Below, piece by piece: positions 16,946-25,755 of a stretch of DNA of 64,000 bases; within the stretch, counting starts at the first letter, position 1; every line of letters begins with the position of its first letter. Source of the DNA: Bacteroidetes bacterium B1(2017) (lineage in GTDB: Bacteria; Bacteroidota; Bacteroidia; UKL13-3); contig NKJG01000001.1 in NCBI GenBank assembly GCA_002256395.1, positions 62,001 to 126,000 on the forward strand. The letters are read 5' to 3'. The translations under genes and the position numbers were made by a program. The notes under the pieces are model-generated. The model made no database searches, had not been told where the DNA came from, and worked only from the letters and a program-made list of their open reading frames with translations.

Positions 16946-19471
16946 CTATTTTCCCATTATTCTTTTCCAAAGTGGTTTTGTTTCTATTTCGGTATCACCA
17001 TATCCATATTGGCTGCCATAACCATAACCATAACCATATCCATATCCATACCCATAACCACTGCCGTAACTACTGCCATAACCATAACCATAACCATAAC
17101 CATAGGCTCCATATCCGTACCCATAAGCAGAAGCAAAATTAATATCATTAAAAATAAGTCCAATGTTCTTTTCCTTTTCATTGGCATAGATTTCATTAAT
17201 TAGGTTAAGATAATTCTTTTTAGAAACGGTTTGTCTTGCTACATAGAGAACAATATCAGAATGTTTCATAATATCTAAGCCATCTGCAACCAAACCTATT
17301 GGAGGAGTATCTAAAATAATATAATCATACTCTTTTTTGTATTCTTCTATAAGATTATAAAAAGCAGCAGACATAATTAATTCGGAAGGATTTGGGGGAG
17401 TGGGTCCTGCGGTAATAATATCTAAATTTTCTAATTCAGTTTTTTGAACAATTTTATATTTATCGGCACGCCCAATCAGGTAATTGGTTAAACCATAACT
17501 GTTATCTAATTTAAAATCTTGAAAAATTTTGGGTTTACGTAAATCTACTCCAATTAACAATGTTTTAAAGCCCCCAATTGCTAATACTGAGCTAAGATTC
17601 ATACTGATAAATGTTTTACCCTCACCTGAAACAGTAGAAGTTACCATTATTACTTTCTTTCCCGACTTGGTACCTGATAAGTAGGAAATATTACTTCGCA
17701 AATTCCTAAATGCTTCAGAAACTTGAGATTTTGGATGGTTTGCAATAACCAAAGCAGTTTGTTTAGTATTATGAACAATATTTCCAACCAATGGAATCTT
17801 AGATACTTGTTGCAATTGACTATGGTTATTAATAGAATTGTTAAAAAACTCCAAACTTATTATTATAATAAGGGGTAATGTTAAACCAATTGCCAAGGCA
17901 ATTGAATAATTATTTGATGTTTTCGGGTAGGTTTTGCCCTCCACAATTGAAGTATCCAAAATTTTGCTATCAGGGGTTATTCCTGCGCCAGCAATACCAG
18001 CTTCGGCGCGTTTTTCTAATAAATAGGTATAAAGCTTGTCGCTTAACTGATATTTGCGGGTCATATTCAGTAATTTCTGCTCCTTCAATGGCAAATTCCC
18101 TATTTGAGCTTCATAAATTGAAATTCTCTCGTCAAAATCTTTACGAACTAGTTTATTTCCTGCTTGAATATTTTTAATATTTTCCAAAAGAGTTTGTCTC
18201 AAAACTTTCAAGGTATTATTAGTTTCTTGAATCATCGGGTTTGACTCTTTAAGTGAAATTTCAAGGGTTTTCTTTTTTGCATAAACCTCCACCAATTTAC
18301 TTAAAAGACCATTTAAAATTGGATCTTGAACCCCCATGGCGCCAGGAGCTATTACCTCATCATAGCTTTTATTGGCTGAAACATAATTAAACAAATAGTC
18401 ATAATACTTTGCTTTTAATTCTTCCTTTGATTTTTCATTTTCAAGGCCTATTAATTGCTCCATTATATTTGCTCCATTTGAACCTATGTCTACAATTTTA
18501 TTTGCACTTCTAAATAGTTGCAATTGGTTTTCAACTGAACTTAAAGAATCACTAATATTACTTAGTTGATTTTCAATAAAGGATATTGTGTTTTGAGTTG
18601 TTCTATTTTTATCAGCCAAGCCTCTCTGAGTATATGTTTGGCACAACATGTTAATAAATGCAATGTCCTTATTTGGCCATGATCCTTCTTTGGTAATTTC
18701 AACAATGGTTGAAAGTTTATTAATTGGTTTAACCTCATAATTGTTGTTATACTCATTTACCAAATTCTCAAAAGAATTAAGTTTAAAACTAAATTGCTGG
18801 CCACCCTTTTTGCCAAAGTAAGGATCATTTTTAATTAGTTTAAATTTAAAATATTCAGAAACAATATCATTGTTAATATTAAACTTCTGACGCAGAACCT
18901 TAACTTTACTGTCAACAATTTCACCCGTATTTGGCACAAAAATATTTAAAGGGTCCTCTGAATATATCTCAATCTCATCATTTCCCAATAGGTCAAAATT
19001 CAAATCGCCACCTATCGTTTGTAAGTGATTACTATCAATTTCAATTCGAAATGGATTATTGCCATATAAATCAGTTTTTTTTATATTTCCAATTGAATAA
19101 TAGCTTATTCCAAAATCCAAATTCCTAATCGTTTCCTCCACCACATTTCTAGCACGTAAAATCCCCAGTTCATTTTCAATATTTTTTGAACTACTTAACA
19201 ATTGCATACCTTGAATAAATCCATCAGCCCCATCCATTCCTGTTCTATTATTCTTTTCCTTGATAAGCATTGTGGCTTTTACTAAATACCTAGGAGTTGA
19301 ATAACGGTTGAATAAAAAAGCTACACTAAGGCTGATTACAATTGAAATAAAAAAATAAGGTAAAAAAGCTAAAAACTTGCCTATTACAGATTTGAAATTT
19401 AAACTATTTTCAGCTACAGGGACATGAGATACTGAATTATCAGCTGATTGAAATTTTGATTGATCGTTCAT
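16946..19471 (-). CDS. wzc: Wzc-type polysaccharide co-polymerase and tyrosine autokinase
   Basis: An 841-residue inner-membrane protein. An N-terminal membrane helix (about 30-52) is followed by a Wzz chain-length domain, a periplasmic coiled-coil region, a GNVR-like segment before a second helix (about 535-555), and a cytoplasmic BY-kinase domain. Walker A is SGEGKTF (Lys619), Walker A' is LLIGVDLRKPK and Walker B is YIILDTPP. The C-terminal ~65 residues include 18 Tyr, mostly as Tyr-Gly pairs encoded by a 6-base tandem repeat. Such tails are autophosphorylated and control polymer length and export in Wzc. It follows the Wza-type gene by 9 bases and is followed by a strong palindromic terminator. 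Confidence 0.93.
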   Translation of the reverse strand: MNDQSKFQSADNSVSHVPVAENSLNFKSVIGKFLAFLPYFFISIVISLSVAFLFNRYSTPRYLVKATMLIKEKNNRTGMDGADGFIQGMQLLSSSKNIENELGILRARNVVEETIRNLDFGISYYSIGNIKKTDLYGNNPFRIEIDSNHLQTIGGDLNFDLLGNDEIEIYSEDPLNIFVPNTGEIVDSKVKVLRQKFNINNDIVSEYFKFKLIKNDPYFGKKGGQQFSFKLNSFENLVNEYNNNYEVKPINKLSTIVEITKEGSWPNKDIAFINMLCQTYTQRGLADKNRTTQNTISFIENQLSNISDSLSSVENQLQLFRSANKIVDIGSNGANIMEQLIGLENEKSKEELKAKYYDYLFNYVSANKSYDEVIAPGAMGVQDPILNGLLSKLVEVYAKKKTLEISLKESNPMIQETNNTLKVLRQTLLENIKNIQAGNKLVRKDFDERISIYEAQIGNLPLKEQKLLNMTRKYQLSDKLYTYLLEKRAEAGIAGAGITPDSKILDTSIVEGKTYPKTSNNYSIALAIGLTLPLIIIISLEFFNNSINNHSQLQQVSKIPLVGNIVHNTKQTALVIANHPKSQVSEAFRNLRSNISYLSGTKSGKKVIMVTSTVSGEGKTFISMNLSSVLAIGGFKTLLIGVDLRKPKIFQDFKLDNSYGLTNYLIGRADKYKIVQKTELENLDIITAGPTPPNPSELIMSAAFYNLIEEYKKEYDYIILDTPPIGLVADGLDIMKHSDIVLYVARQTVSKKNYLNLINEIYANEKEKNIGLIFNDINFASAYGYGYGAYGYGYGYGYGSSYGSGYGYGYGYGYGYGYGSQYGYGDTEIETKPLWKRIMGK
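16997..17128 (-). repeat. Hexanucleotide tandem repeat encoding the Tyr-Gly tail of Wzc
   Basis: Plus-strand units of CCATAA, CCATAT and close variants repeat through this stretch and read as Tyr-Gly on the minus strand. The unit is 6 bases, so gain or loss of a unit keeps the frame and changes the number of phosphorylatable tyrosines. Confidence 0.85.
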
Positions 19472-19480
19472 AAATAAATC

Positions 19481-20290
19481 TTATTTAAGATTTTTAACTA
19501 AAATATAGGTATTTAATACCAATAATAGGGAACTTAGTAAAGGTGCAATTACAGCAAATGAGCTTTGTAAACTACTTAAATCACCAATACTTCGAACTTT
19601 TAATGGTTGAATATATAATACATCATTAGGCTGAATATACCAAAGTGGCGAATTGATAATATTTCTGTCTGTAAGGTCAATAACATGCATACGAACACCC
19701 TCAGGATATTGGCGGAATAATTGTATTTCCATACGTCTAGCTAGTGTCTGTAAATCGCCAGCCTGCGCTATTGCTTCCATAATACTAACCTTATTTTGCT
19801 GGAAGAAAAACTGCCCAGGATGATTTACGTAGCCCAATACACTAAATTTAAATTCAGCAACCTTCAATTGTAAAAAAAACACTTTAAAGTACTTTTTTAA
19901 ATTTTCTTCCAAAGTAACTTTTGCTTGCTCAATTGTTTGATTAATTAATTTAACCTTTCCAATATATGGCAATTCTAATTCACCTTCGGAATTAATTGTA
20001 AATCCAGTGAAATAAAATTGAGTACCAGCTATACCTGGCCCCTGCTGAGTAGTAGCAGTTGAAGGGGGAACAAAAATTTTATTTAATCTTTCATCATCGG
20101 TTGAAAGAGATACGTATAAAATATCCCCTTTTTGTAATTTGTAGGAATAGGTTTGCACTGGCATAGTTCCATTACTATCTATTTTTACATTTCCTTTATC
20201 TTGAAGGTAAATATATTTTTTATTGCTAACACAGCCAACAAAAAGACTGCTTAAAAGCAGTATGAAAGCAACATATTTTATTTTTTGCAT
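19481..20290 (-). CDS. wza: Polysaccharide export lipoprotein (Wza/BexD type)
   Basis: An outer-membrane export protein of about 269 residues. I start it at the ATG at 20290 (MQKIKYVAFILLLSSLF), not at the TTG at 20323, because this gives a clean lipoprotein signal peptide with a lipobox ending VGC. The Poly_export domain follows (YKLQKGDILYVSLSTDD), then a SLBB-like region (VLGYVNHPGQFFF) and a C-terminal hydrophobic stretch (SSFAVIAPLLSSLLLVLNTY) that may be the membrane-spanning end. It lies between the NusG-like gene and wzc, the canonical order for export and control genes. Confidence 0.9.
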   Translation of the reverse strand: MQKIKYVAFILLLSSLFVGCVSNKKYIYLQDKGNVKIDSNGTMPVQTYSYKLQKGDILYVSLSTDDERLNKIFVPPSTATTQQGPGIAGTQFYFTGFTINSEGELELPYIGKVKLINQTIEQAKVTLEENLKKYFKVFFLQLKVAEFKFSVLGYVNHPGQFFFQQNKVSIMEAIAQAGDLQTLARRMEIQLFRQYPEGVRMHVIDLTDRNIINSPLWYIQPNDVLYIQPLKVRSIGDLSSLQSSFAVIAPLLSSLLLVLNTYILVKNLK

Positions 20291-20326
20291 ATTATTATTA
20301 TTTATTTTACAAATTACCCGCAAAAA

Positions 20327-20869
20327 TTAATTTGTTGCGGGTATTAACTTTACAAATTCTTGGGGCATACTTACCAAAATTGTTTGGTGCATAGTTTCCA
20401 ATTCAATTTGTAAGAACTTTGTTCCATTTTTGTATTTCATTTTTCCTTTTGTTCCAATAAGCACCCCAGCTATCACTTGTACTTCGTCCCCAATCTCCCC
20501 TTCCCAATTACCATCTATAACTTCGACCCCAATAGAATCACCTAGATTACCCACCATAAGTTTTACTAAAGAGATTTCGCGAGGATCCACTACAGCCGGA
20601 TTTTTCTCAAAGTTCACAAATTTAACAATTCCCGTCACATTTAAGATATCATAATACTGCTTTTCTATCTCAGTATAAATAAAAATATAAGATTTAAAGA
20701 GAGGCTCCTCTACCCATTTCTTTCTGTCACTCCACTGTTTAAGGGTTTTGTGTATAGGTAAAAACACCTCGTAACCGCGCTTTACTAGCTCGGCCTCCGC
20801 CTTTTTTTCGGCTCTAGGATTAGTATATAATAAATACCAACGTGCTTTTACGTCTCTTTCTTGGGTCAT
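20327..20869 (-). CDS. NusG-family antiterminator (UpxY/RfaH-like)
   Basis: A 180-residue protein with the NGN domain at the N-terminus (RWYLLYTNPRAEKKAEAEL, then YEVFLPIHKTLKQWSDRKK and EEPLFKSYIFIY) and a C-terminal KOW-like domain (GDEVQVIAGVLIGTKGKM). It is shorter than a general NusG and carries the P-x-x-K-x-x-x-x-W-S-D-R-K stretch seen in specialised paralogs. In Bacteroides such proteins head capsule operons and antiterminate their own long transcript. Its place at the 5' end of an ~20-kb minus-strand locus fits that role. Confidence 0.92.
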   Translation of the reverse strand: MTQERDVKARWYLLYTNPRAEKKAEAELVKRGYEVFLPIHKTLKQWSDRKKWVEEPLFKSYIFIYTEIEKQYYDILNVTGIVKFVNFEKNPAVVDPREISLVKLMVGNLGDSIGVEVIDGNWEGEIGDEVQVIAGVLIGTKGKMKYKNGTKFLQIELETMHQTILVSMPQEFVKLIPATN

Positions 20870-21270
20870 AGATTCTAGGGGATGCGAAGGTAAGGCTTAT
20901 TCCCATTTAGACAAAATTAACTTTGTGTGAGGAAATAAGAGGCTAATTACGAGAAGCTGTGAGTAATAAAAAAAGCTTGAAACCAAGGAATGAGTCAATA
21001 AGACGATTACTCAAAAGGAATTTAGACCTTGACTATTTCCAACAAAGTACTTTTCGCAGCACGCAAGAACTTGCAAAGCCATCATTCGAAATACACAACG
21101 TGCTCTATATAAGCAAGTCACATCATCCAAATCTTAATTATTTTATTTTATTCCTGCTCCATTCTAGTTTCTGCTTTTTCACATCTAATTTTTTACCAAC
21201 AAATAAAATTAATTTATGATTAATCTATTGAAAAATCCAAGCTATTAATATTATTTTCGCGTCTAATAAT
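20870..21270. other. Gap between divergent genes; leader of the polysaccharide locus
   Basis: This 401-base stretch lies between the nusG-like gene (minus) and the four-helix membrane gene (plus). I see no credible coding sequence. A -7 candidate for the minus strand is listed at 20922-20929. No convincing Bacteroidota-type promoter was found for the plus-strand gene, although TATTTTCG near 21251-21258 is close to TAnnTTTG. Confidence 0.5.
20922..20929 (-). promoter_or_regulatory. Candidate -7 element for the nusG-led polysaccharide operon
   Basis: On the minus strand this reads TAATTTTG, a full match to TAnnTTTG, about 53 bases before the nusG-like start. The -33 side is weak. It overlaps an inverted repeat (ACAAA...TTTGT). 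Confidence 0.45.
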
Positions 21271-21948
21271 ATGCAAAAATCAACTTCTGCCAAGCTTTTT
21301 TTAATTATTGCCCCCCTTTTCATAATTATTATTTTTGGAATGATTTGGTATAATGCTTCTTATATCCAAAAAATGGATAAGGAATATACCGAACTGCTAG
21401 GCTCAGCCAATATCAGCTCAAATGCATTAACCCAAACAACCATTAATACATCAATGGCCATGCATAAATGTTATTTAATGGTGTTGAATGATGAAAATCT
21501 TGATTGGAAACTAGTTTTGCAAACCTTAGACTCTATAAAAAGTGAAAACTCACAACTCTTGGTTAATCTTGAAAAGGAGGCGAAAACTAAGGAGCAAAAA
21601 GAAAAACTAAACGAATTAATAAATATAAGAACCAAATTGATTCTTCAACGAGATAGTCTTGTTAGCATTGCGCATAGCACCAATTCGAACAAGGCAAAAA
21701 CCTACTTTTTAAATAATTTAGTTGGAAACTTCTCTAACTTCTTTCAAACAAGCAGCCAATACCTTAAACTAGTTCAAGAAAACACTAATTTGCTTTCAAC
21801 CAAACTAACTGAACGAAACAATACCGTAAAACAAATAAACCAATACCTTTTTTGGCTCCCAATTATTTGTTTAGGGTTATTTGCAAGCCTTGTTATCGTT
21901 ATTTTTTTAAGGTTTTACGCAATTACAAAAGATGAGGTAGATTATTAG
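21271..21948 (+). CDS. Small membrane protein with 4-helix-bundle sensor-like domain
   Basis: A 225-residue protein with an N-terminal membrane helix (about 9-28), a periplasmic mostly helical region (30-190) and a second membrane helix (about 193-214), ending shortly after. The arrangement resembles the 4HB_MCP sensor of chemoreceptors and histidine kinases (LQTLDSIKSENSQLLVNLEKEA and following helices), but there is no HAMP, methyl-accepting or kinase domain. It stands alone, divergent from the nusG-like gene. I do not recognise a specific family. Confidence 0.65.
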   Translation: MQKSTSAKLFLIIAPLFIIIIFGMIWYNASYIQKMDKEYTELLGSANISSNALTQTTINTSMAMHKCYLMVLNDENLDWKLVLQTLDSIKSENSQLLVNLEKEAKTKEQKEKLNELINIRTKLILQRDSLVSIAHSTNSNKAKTYFLNNLVGNFSNFFQTSSQYLKLVQENTNLLSTKLTERNNTVKQINQYLFWLPIICLGLFASLVIVIFLRFYAITKDEVDY

Positions 21949-22017
21949 TTAAATGCTATACATTGTTAACACTATCAGCATTTAGACTCTAGAAAATTCC
22001 ACCTTGCAAACAAAAAA

Positions 22018-22323
22018 ATGCGCTTTACAAAACATATATTCATTTGTGCCAATACCAAAGAAGGCGGAAAGCCTTGCTGTGGTGCCGAGAAAGGAATGGC
22101 TTTAGTAGAAAAATTCAGAGAAGTATTGGCTGAAAAAGGCCTTAAGGGCAGCGTAAGAGCACAACGCTCAGGTTGCCTCGATGCTTGCAAACATGGCCCT
22201 GCCTTGGTTATTTACCCCGAGGGCACTTATTACAAAAACGTTCAACTTACCGATGTTGAAACCATCGTTGAACAACACATTATCCAAAACAAAATTGTTT
22301 CTGAATTGGAGCTTACTTTTTAA
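22018..22323 (+). CDS. Thioredoxin-like [2Fe-2S] ferredoxin domain protein
   Basis: A 101-residue protein with the cysteine pattern of thioredoxin-fold [2Fe-2S] ferredoxins: a Cys at 10 in HIFICANTKE, CC at 20-21, and the pair in SGCLDACKHGPALVIYPEG. These can bind one iron-sulfur cluster. The length fits the stand-alone family, whose partner is usually unknown. Its stop lies at the edge of the repeat region at 22332-22579, toward the TonB receptor gene coming from the other side. Confidence 0.85.
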   Translation: MRFTKHIFICANTKEGGKPCCGAEKGMALVEKFREVLAEKGLKGSVRAQRSGCLDACKHGPALVIYPEGTYYKNVQLTDVETIVEQHIIQNKIVSELELTF

Positions 22324-22331
22324 GAAACAAG

Positions 22332-22579
22332 AAGGGCATGGTGTTGCCTGCCTCCGCTAAAGCTATGGCCGACAACGCATGGCATAGCATGGGCGGCCCG
22401 CCTTGGCGGGCCTAAGGCATGGTAAAACCTGCGGCAGAAAATGGGCATGGCATGCACTAGTAAGCGAAGCGAACGTCCATGCAATGCCATGCAACACCAT
22501 GCCAACTCCCGAAGGTCTTACCATGCCCTAGTAAGCAAAGCGAACGCCCATGCTATGCCATGCAACACCATGCCAACTC
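22332..22579. repeat. Structured ATGCC/GGCATGG repeat region between convergent genes
   Basis: Two 52-base direct repeats (22457-22508 and 22528-22579) differ at 3 positions. The 19-base segment between them (22509-22527) is the near-complement of 22417-22435 (17 of 19), and GGCATGGTGTTGC at 22336-22348 is the complement of GCAACACCATGCC inside each direct repeat. A GC-rich hairpin, GGCCCGCC-TT-GGCGGGCC, lies at 22395-22412. The stretch is far more GC-rich than its surroundings. Most is bounded by the stops of the two convergent genes. It could be a mobile or REP-like element, or a structured RNA/terminator. Confidence 0.8.
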
Positions 22580-22583
22580 TTTA

Positions 22584-24899
22584 TTAGAAAACATAACTAA
22601 ATTGAATCACGCTCAATCGTGGTGGACGAAGATCTGCGGGCCTTGTCATGATTTCTGCATTGAGGAGGTTGCTAAGGATGAGCGCTAGTTTCATGTGCTT
22701 GGTAAATTGATAGCCCACACGCATGTCTACTACAAAATTGCCATTGGCATTTGCTGCCCGTGCTTCCGAAACTCCTTTAATAAAGGATGTTAGTGGAACC
22801 GTAACAAAGGCAGCATCCACATTTTGAATGGCACTATTATATCGCAGGCTATACCCCAATTGCCATTTTTGATAGCTTAGTTGAACATCCCATTTTAGCA
22901 AATGCTTGAACCTGTATTTTAAAACATCGCTACTATCGCTTCGGGTATTTCTGTAGGTATATGGGTTGCCAACAGAATCTATTGCATAAACATAATTAGG
23001 ATCGAGCATAATGGGATTTGTGTAAGTATAGCCAAACAAGGTTTGAAGCTTTACTTTACCAATAAACCCTTCTCCATTTATGCTAAAATCCACTCCAGCA
23101 ATTTGCGTTTCACCAATATTTAAGGATTTAAAACCAAGGCTTGGAAATGGATTAAAAGGATCAGTTATGGGCTTCCAAACGCCTAGGTTAAAATCAATCA
23201 TATTCTTGTAGCGCGTATAAAAACCTGCTAAATCAACAAAACCTTTTACCCCTTTAATGGCAAACCCTTGTTTAATGCCAAGCTCTGCATTGTAGCCTGT
23301 TTCACTTTTTAAATTTGGGTTCGGGAAAATATTTAAGAGCCCAACATTTGTTTGAACATAGCGCTCGGCAATGGAAGGAAATCTATAGCCTTGCCCAAAG
23401 CTTGCTCGTATAAATGTAAATTTTGCTGCCTCAAAATTTGCTCCCGCCCTAAAAACAGGTTTTGATTCCTTTTCGCCATTCATATTAAAATACTCGTATC
23501 GAGCGCCAACACTTAGGTTCAGCCTACGCGTTAATGCTTCATCTACCTGTAAAAACAAGGCTTGATTTTTACTTTCTTGAATGCCACTATATAAAGGCGA
23601 TTTGGAGTAATTCATACTGCTTACCAAACCAGCAGTAAGCGCCATATTTAATCCCGTAAGAAAGCGTTGCACCTGGTATTCAGAATAAAAATTTTTTGAC
23701 GAATTATCTTGGTTCACAGTTGGATCAGGATTGGTAATATCATTGGATATATACATCATACGGCCTCTCACTACATGTTTGTAAGATCCTGTAAAAAACT
23801 GTACACTTGGGTCGGCATAAAAATTTACCGACTTGGTGGTGGTTATTTGAGAGTCTAAGATGGTATAGCCTTTTTCATAACTCTCCCAAAGCAAAAAAGA
23901 AGCTCCATTAGACACAAGCGTACCCATATTTAATCCAAGCTTGACTTTATTTTTAGTTGTATATTTAAAGTTAGTTGTAAGGCGTAATCGGTTATCATCC
24001 TCCCCCATTCTATAACCTTCATCGCGCAGGTAATTTCCACTAATGGCCACTTGCAAATTATTCTTCTTAAAAGAATGAAAGCCAGATGCTCCATATTGTT
24101 TAAGTACATTCTTATTCCATACTAAACTACTTCGCTGTGGGGCACTATACACTCCAGTAAATGCGCTGAACCTAGTGATGGGTTTTTCTGTAGCAAGCTC
24201 GGTTCTAAAATGCACAATTCCACTTAAGGCACTTGAACCATACAGCACACTTGAAGCCCCTTTTACTACCTCCACTTGTTGCACATTTTCTACGGGCACA
24301 AAATTCCATTTTACCTGACCTGCATCGCCGGTTAAAAAAGGCATTTCATCCACCAAAACCATCACTCGCGAGCCTATACCATAAGTCCAACCGCTGCCAC
24401 TACGGATATTAATTTGCCCATCAATCATATTTACACTGGGTATTTGATCGAGGAGCTTATCCATATTAGTGGTGTTCTTATTTTGGATGAGGTAAGGTTG
24501 AATAAGCTCTGTGCTTACCATTTGTCTTTTTACAGATTGCTCGTAACGCCCTGCGGTTACGAGGGTCATATTAAGCAATTTATTTACTGGATGCATAAAA
24601 ATAGCGAGCACGGTATTTGGGCTAACATGTTTTAAAGGCACCACTTTATTCTCGTATCCAATATACGTCACCACTAAGTAATTATTTGCAGTGTCGTTGG
24701 GGTTATAGGTAAACATAAACTCTCCCTTGGCATTGCTTGTAGTACCTTGATTACCCAGCCTAATTGCTGCGCCCACCAACTCTTCGCGGGTTTCTACATC
24801 AAGCACTTTACCGCTTAATAAAATATTCTGAGCCAATATAGGAGAGCTACAAAAAAGCAAGCCATAAAGGCAAATGAAAAGAAATTTATATCTTGCCAT
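22584..24899 (-). CDS. TonB-dependent receptor with carboxypeptidase-like N-terminal domain
   Basis: I start this at 24899, giving about 771 residues, because MARYKFLFICLYGLLF followed by CSSPILAQ is a good signal peptide. Starts upstream would run into the divergent gene. The order is signal peptide, CarboxypepD_reg-like domain (SGKVLDVETREELVGAAI), plug (LLDQIPSVNMIDGQINIRSG) and 22-strand barrel ending LSVIQFSYVF, a normal final aromatic. It is a siderophore/vitamin/metal-type receptor; the ligand is unknown. It is divergent from the T9SS protein at 24913. Confidence 0.9.
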   Translation of the reverse strand: MARYKFLFICLYGLLFCSSPILAQNILLSGKVLDVETREELVGAAIRLGNQGTTSNAKGEFMFTYNPNDTANNYLVVTYIGYENKVVPLKHVSPNTVLAIFMHPVNKLLNMTLVTAGRYEQSVKRQMVSTELIQPYLIQNKNTTNMDKLLDQIPSVNMIDGQINIRSGSGWTYGIGSRVMVLVDEMPFLTGDAGQVKWNFVPVENVQQVEVVKGASSVLYGSSALSGIVHFRTELATEKPITRFSAFTGVYSAPQRSSLVWNKNVLKQYGASGFHSFKKNNLQVAISGNYLRDEGYRMGEDDNRLRLTTNFKYTTKNKVKLGLNMGTLVSNGASFLLWESYEKGYTILDSQITTTKSVNFYADPSVQFFTGSYKHVVRGRMMYISNDITNPDPTVNQDNSSKNFYSEYQVQRFLTGLNMALTAGLVSSMNYSKSPLYSGIQESKNQALFLQVDEALTRRLNLSVGARYEYFNMNGEKESKPVFRAGANFEAAKFTFIRASFGQGYRFPSIAERYVQTNVGLLNIFPNPNLKSETGYNAELGIKQGFAIKGVKGFVDLAGFYTRYKNMIDFNLGVWKPITDPFNPFPSLGFKSLNIGETQIAGVDFSINGEGFIGKVKLQTLFGYTYTNPIMLDPNYVYAIDSVGNPYTYRNTRSDSSDVLKYRFKHLLKWDVQLSYQKWQLGYSLRYNSAIQNVDAAFVTVPLTSFIKGVSEARAANANGNFVVDMRVGYQFTKHMKLALILSNLLNAEIMTRPADLRPPRLSVIQFSYVF

Positions 24900-24912
24900 A
24901 AAATTAAAACCC

Positions 24913-25656
24913 ATGAAAAAATTTATACTTTCAATATTACTCATTTGCACCATGAGTGCAAGCACCAAATTATTTGCGCAATGCACTCCTGATCCAAATC
25001 TTACTACATCGGGCACCTTGCCTGCCTATTTGGATACGGCGAAGGTTGGGGTGTTATATAGTCAAGTTATCCAGTATCACATTACAAAAGACACAACAGT
25101 ATTTGTGGCACAATTGGGTCAGACCGTAAATGCAAAAATTGATACTTTATGGATTACAGGCGTGGTAGGTATGCCAGATGGTTTTACCTACAGTTGCCAT
25201 AATAGCGATTGTAAAATTGTTGGCGGAGCTACTGGATGTGCAACACTAACAGGAACGCCAAAAGCAAACTCTGGAGGCATATACCCTTTATTAGTTTTAA
25301 TAAGAATTAGAGCTACCGCTATGATTGGGCCATTGCCTGTTGCACAAACCGTAAACGATACAAATGCGCGCTACTCAATAGTAGTAAGAGGAGCAACTGG
25401 AACCAGCGAAATTGTGGAGAACAGCGAACCAATTTTGTATCCAAACCCAGCCAAAGACCAATTACAGGTGTATGTACCAGGCATAAAAAACAATGCCAGC
25501 TATACCATCACTAATATTCAAGGCCAAATCGTAGGGACAGGTCGCGACACGTCATCTATGTTTAACATAAACATAAAAGGCAACCCAAGCGGCATTTATT
25601 TCCTAAACATTGAAAGCGAAGGCAAAGTTTGGAATAAGAAGTTTGTTATTGAATAA
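24913..25656 (+). CDS. Secreted protein with T9SS type A C-terminal sorting domain
   Basis: I take the start at 24913 (MKKFILSILLICTM), 247 residues, since an upstream in-frame ATG at 24874 would overlap the divergent receptor gene and lacks a signal peptide. After the signal peptide (ending LFAQ) comes a mid region with four cysteines (CHNSDCKIVGGATGC). The C-terminal ~75 residues (ILYPNPAKDQLQVYV, then YTITNIQGQIV and GIYFLNIESEGKVWNKKFVIE-like end) are a Por secretion sorting domain. The cargo function is unknown. It may partner the divergent TonB receptor. Confidence 0.88.
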   Translation: MKKFILSILLICTMSASTKLFAQCTPDPNLTTSGTLPAYLDTAKVGVLYSQVIQYHITKDTTVFVAQLGQTVNAKIDTLWITGVVGMPDGFTYSCHNSDCKIVGGATGCATLTGTPKANSGGIYPLLVLIRIRATAMIGPLPVAQTVNDTNARYSIVVRGATGTSEIVENSEPILYPNPAKDQLQVYVPGIKNNASYTITNIQGQIVGTGRDTSSMFNINIKGNPSGIYFLNIESEGKVWNKKFVIE

Positions 25657-25661
25657 AGAGG

Positions 25662-25755
25662 AGTCGCTGGTCGCTGGTTTCTGGTAGCTAGTCAGAATAA
25701 ATTAAGCCCCAGATACCAGCAACCAGCAACTTTCTTCCCCACCAGCGACCTTCTT
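25662..25755. repeat. CCAG/CTGG repeat hairpin between convergent genes
   Basis: The left arm (GTCGCTGGTCGCTGGTTTC, starting 25663) is complementary in parts to the right arm (CCAGATACCAGCAACCAGC, 25709-25727, and ACCAGCGACC, 25741-25750). It sits in the 97 bases between the T9SS gene and ybaB and could terminate both. The 15-base ACCAGCGACCTTCTT recurs at 26344-26358. Confidence 0.55.

Noticed and set aside
16931..17203. Plus-strand reading frame rich in Ile-Thr repeats
   Set aside because: It is the shadow of the Tyr-Gly repeat of wzc in the opposite strand; low complexity and no start context.
20959..21219. Plus-strand 86-codon frame upstream of the four-helix gene
   Set aside because: No recognisable domain or signal peptide, and it is followed by another promoter-like stretch, so it is most likely non-coding.
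22320..22505. Minus-strand open frame in the ATGCC repeat region
   Set aside because: Made from the repeats themselves, with no start context and no protein-like composition.
22332..22579. Possible CRISPR array from the two 52-base repeats
   Set aside because: Only two copies with a single 19-base spacer that is itself a complement of nearby sequence; no cas genes.
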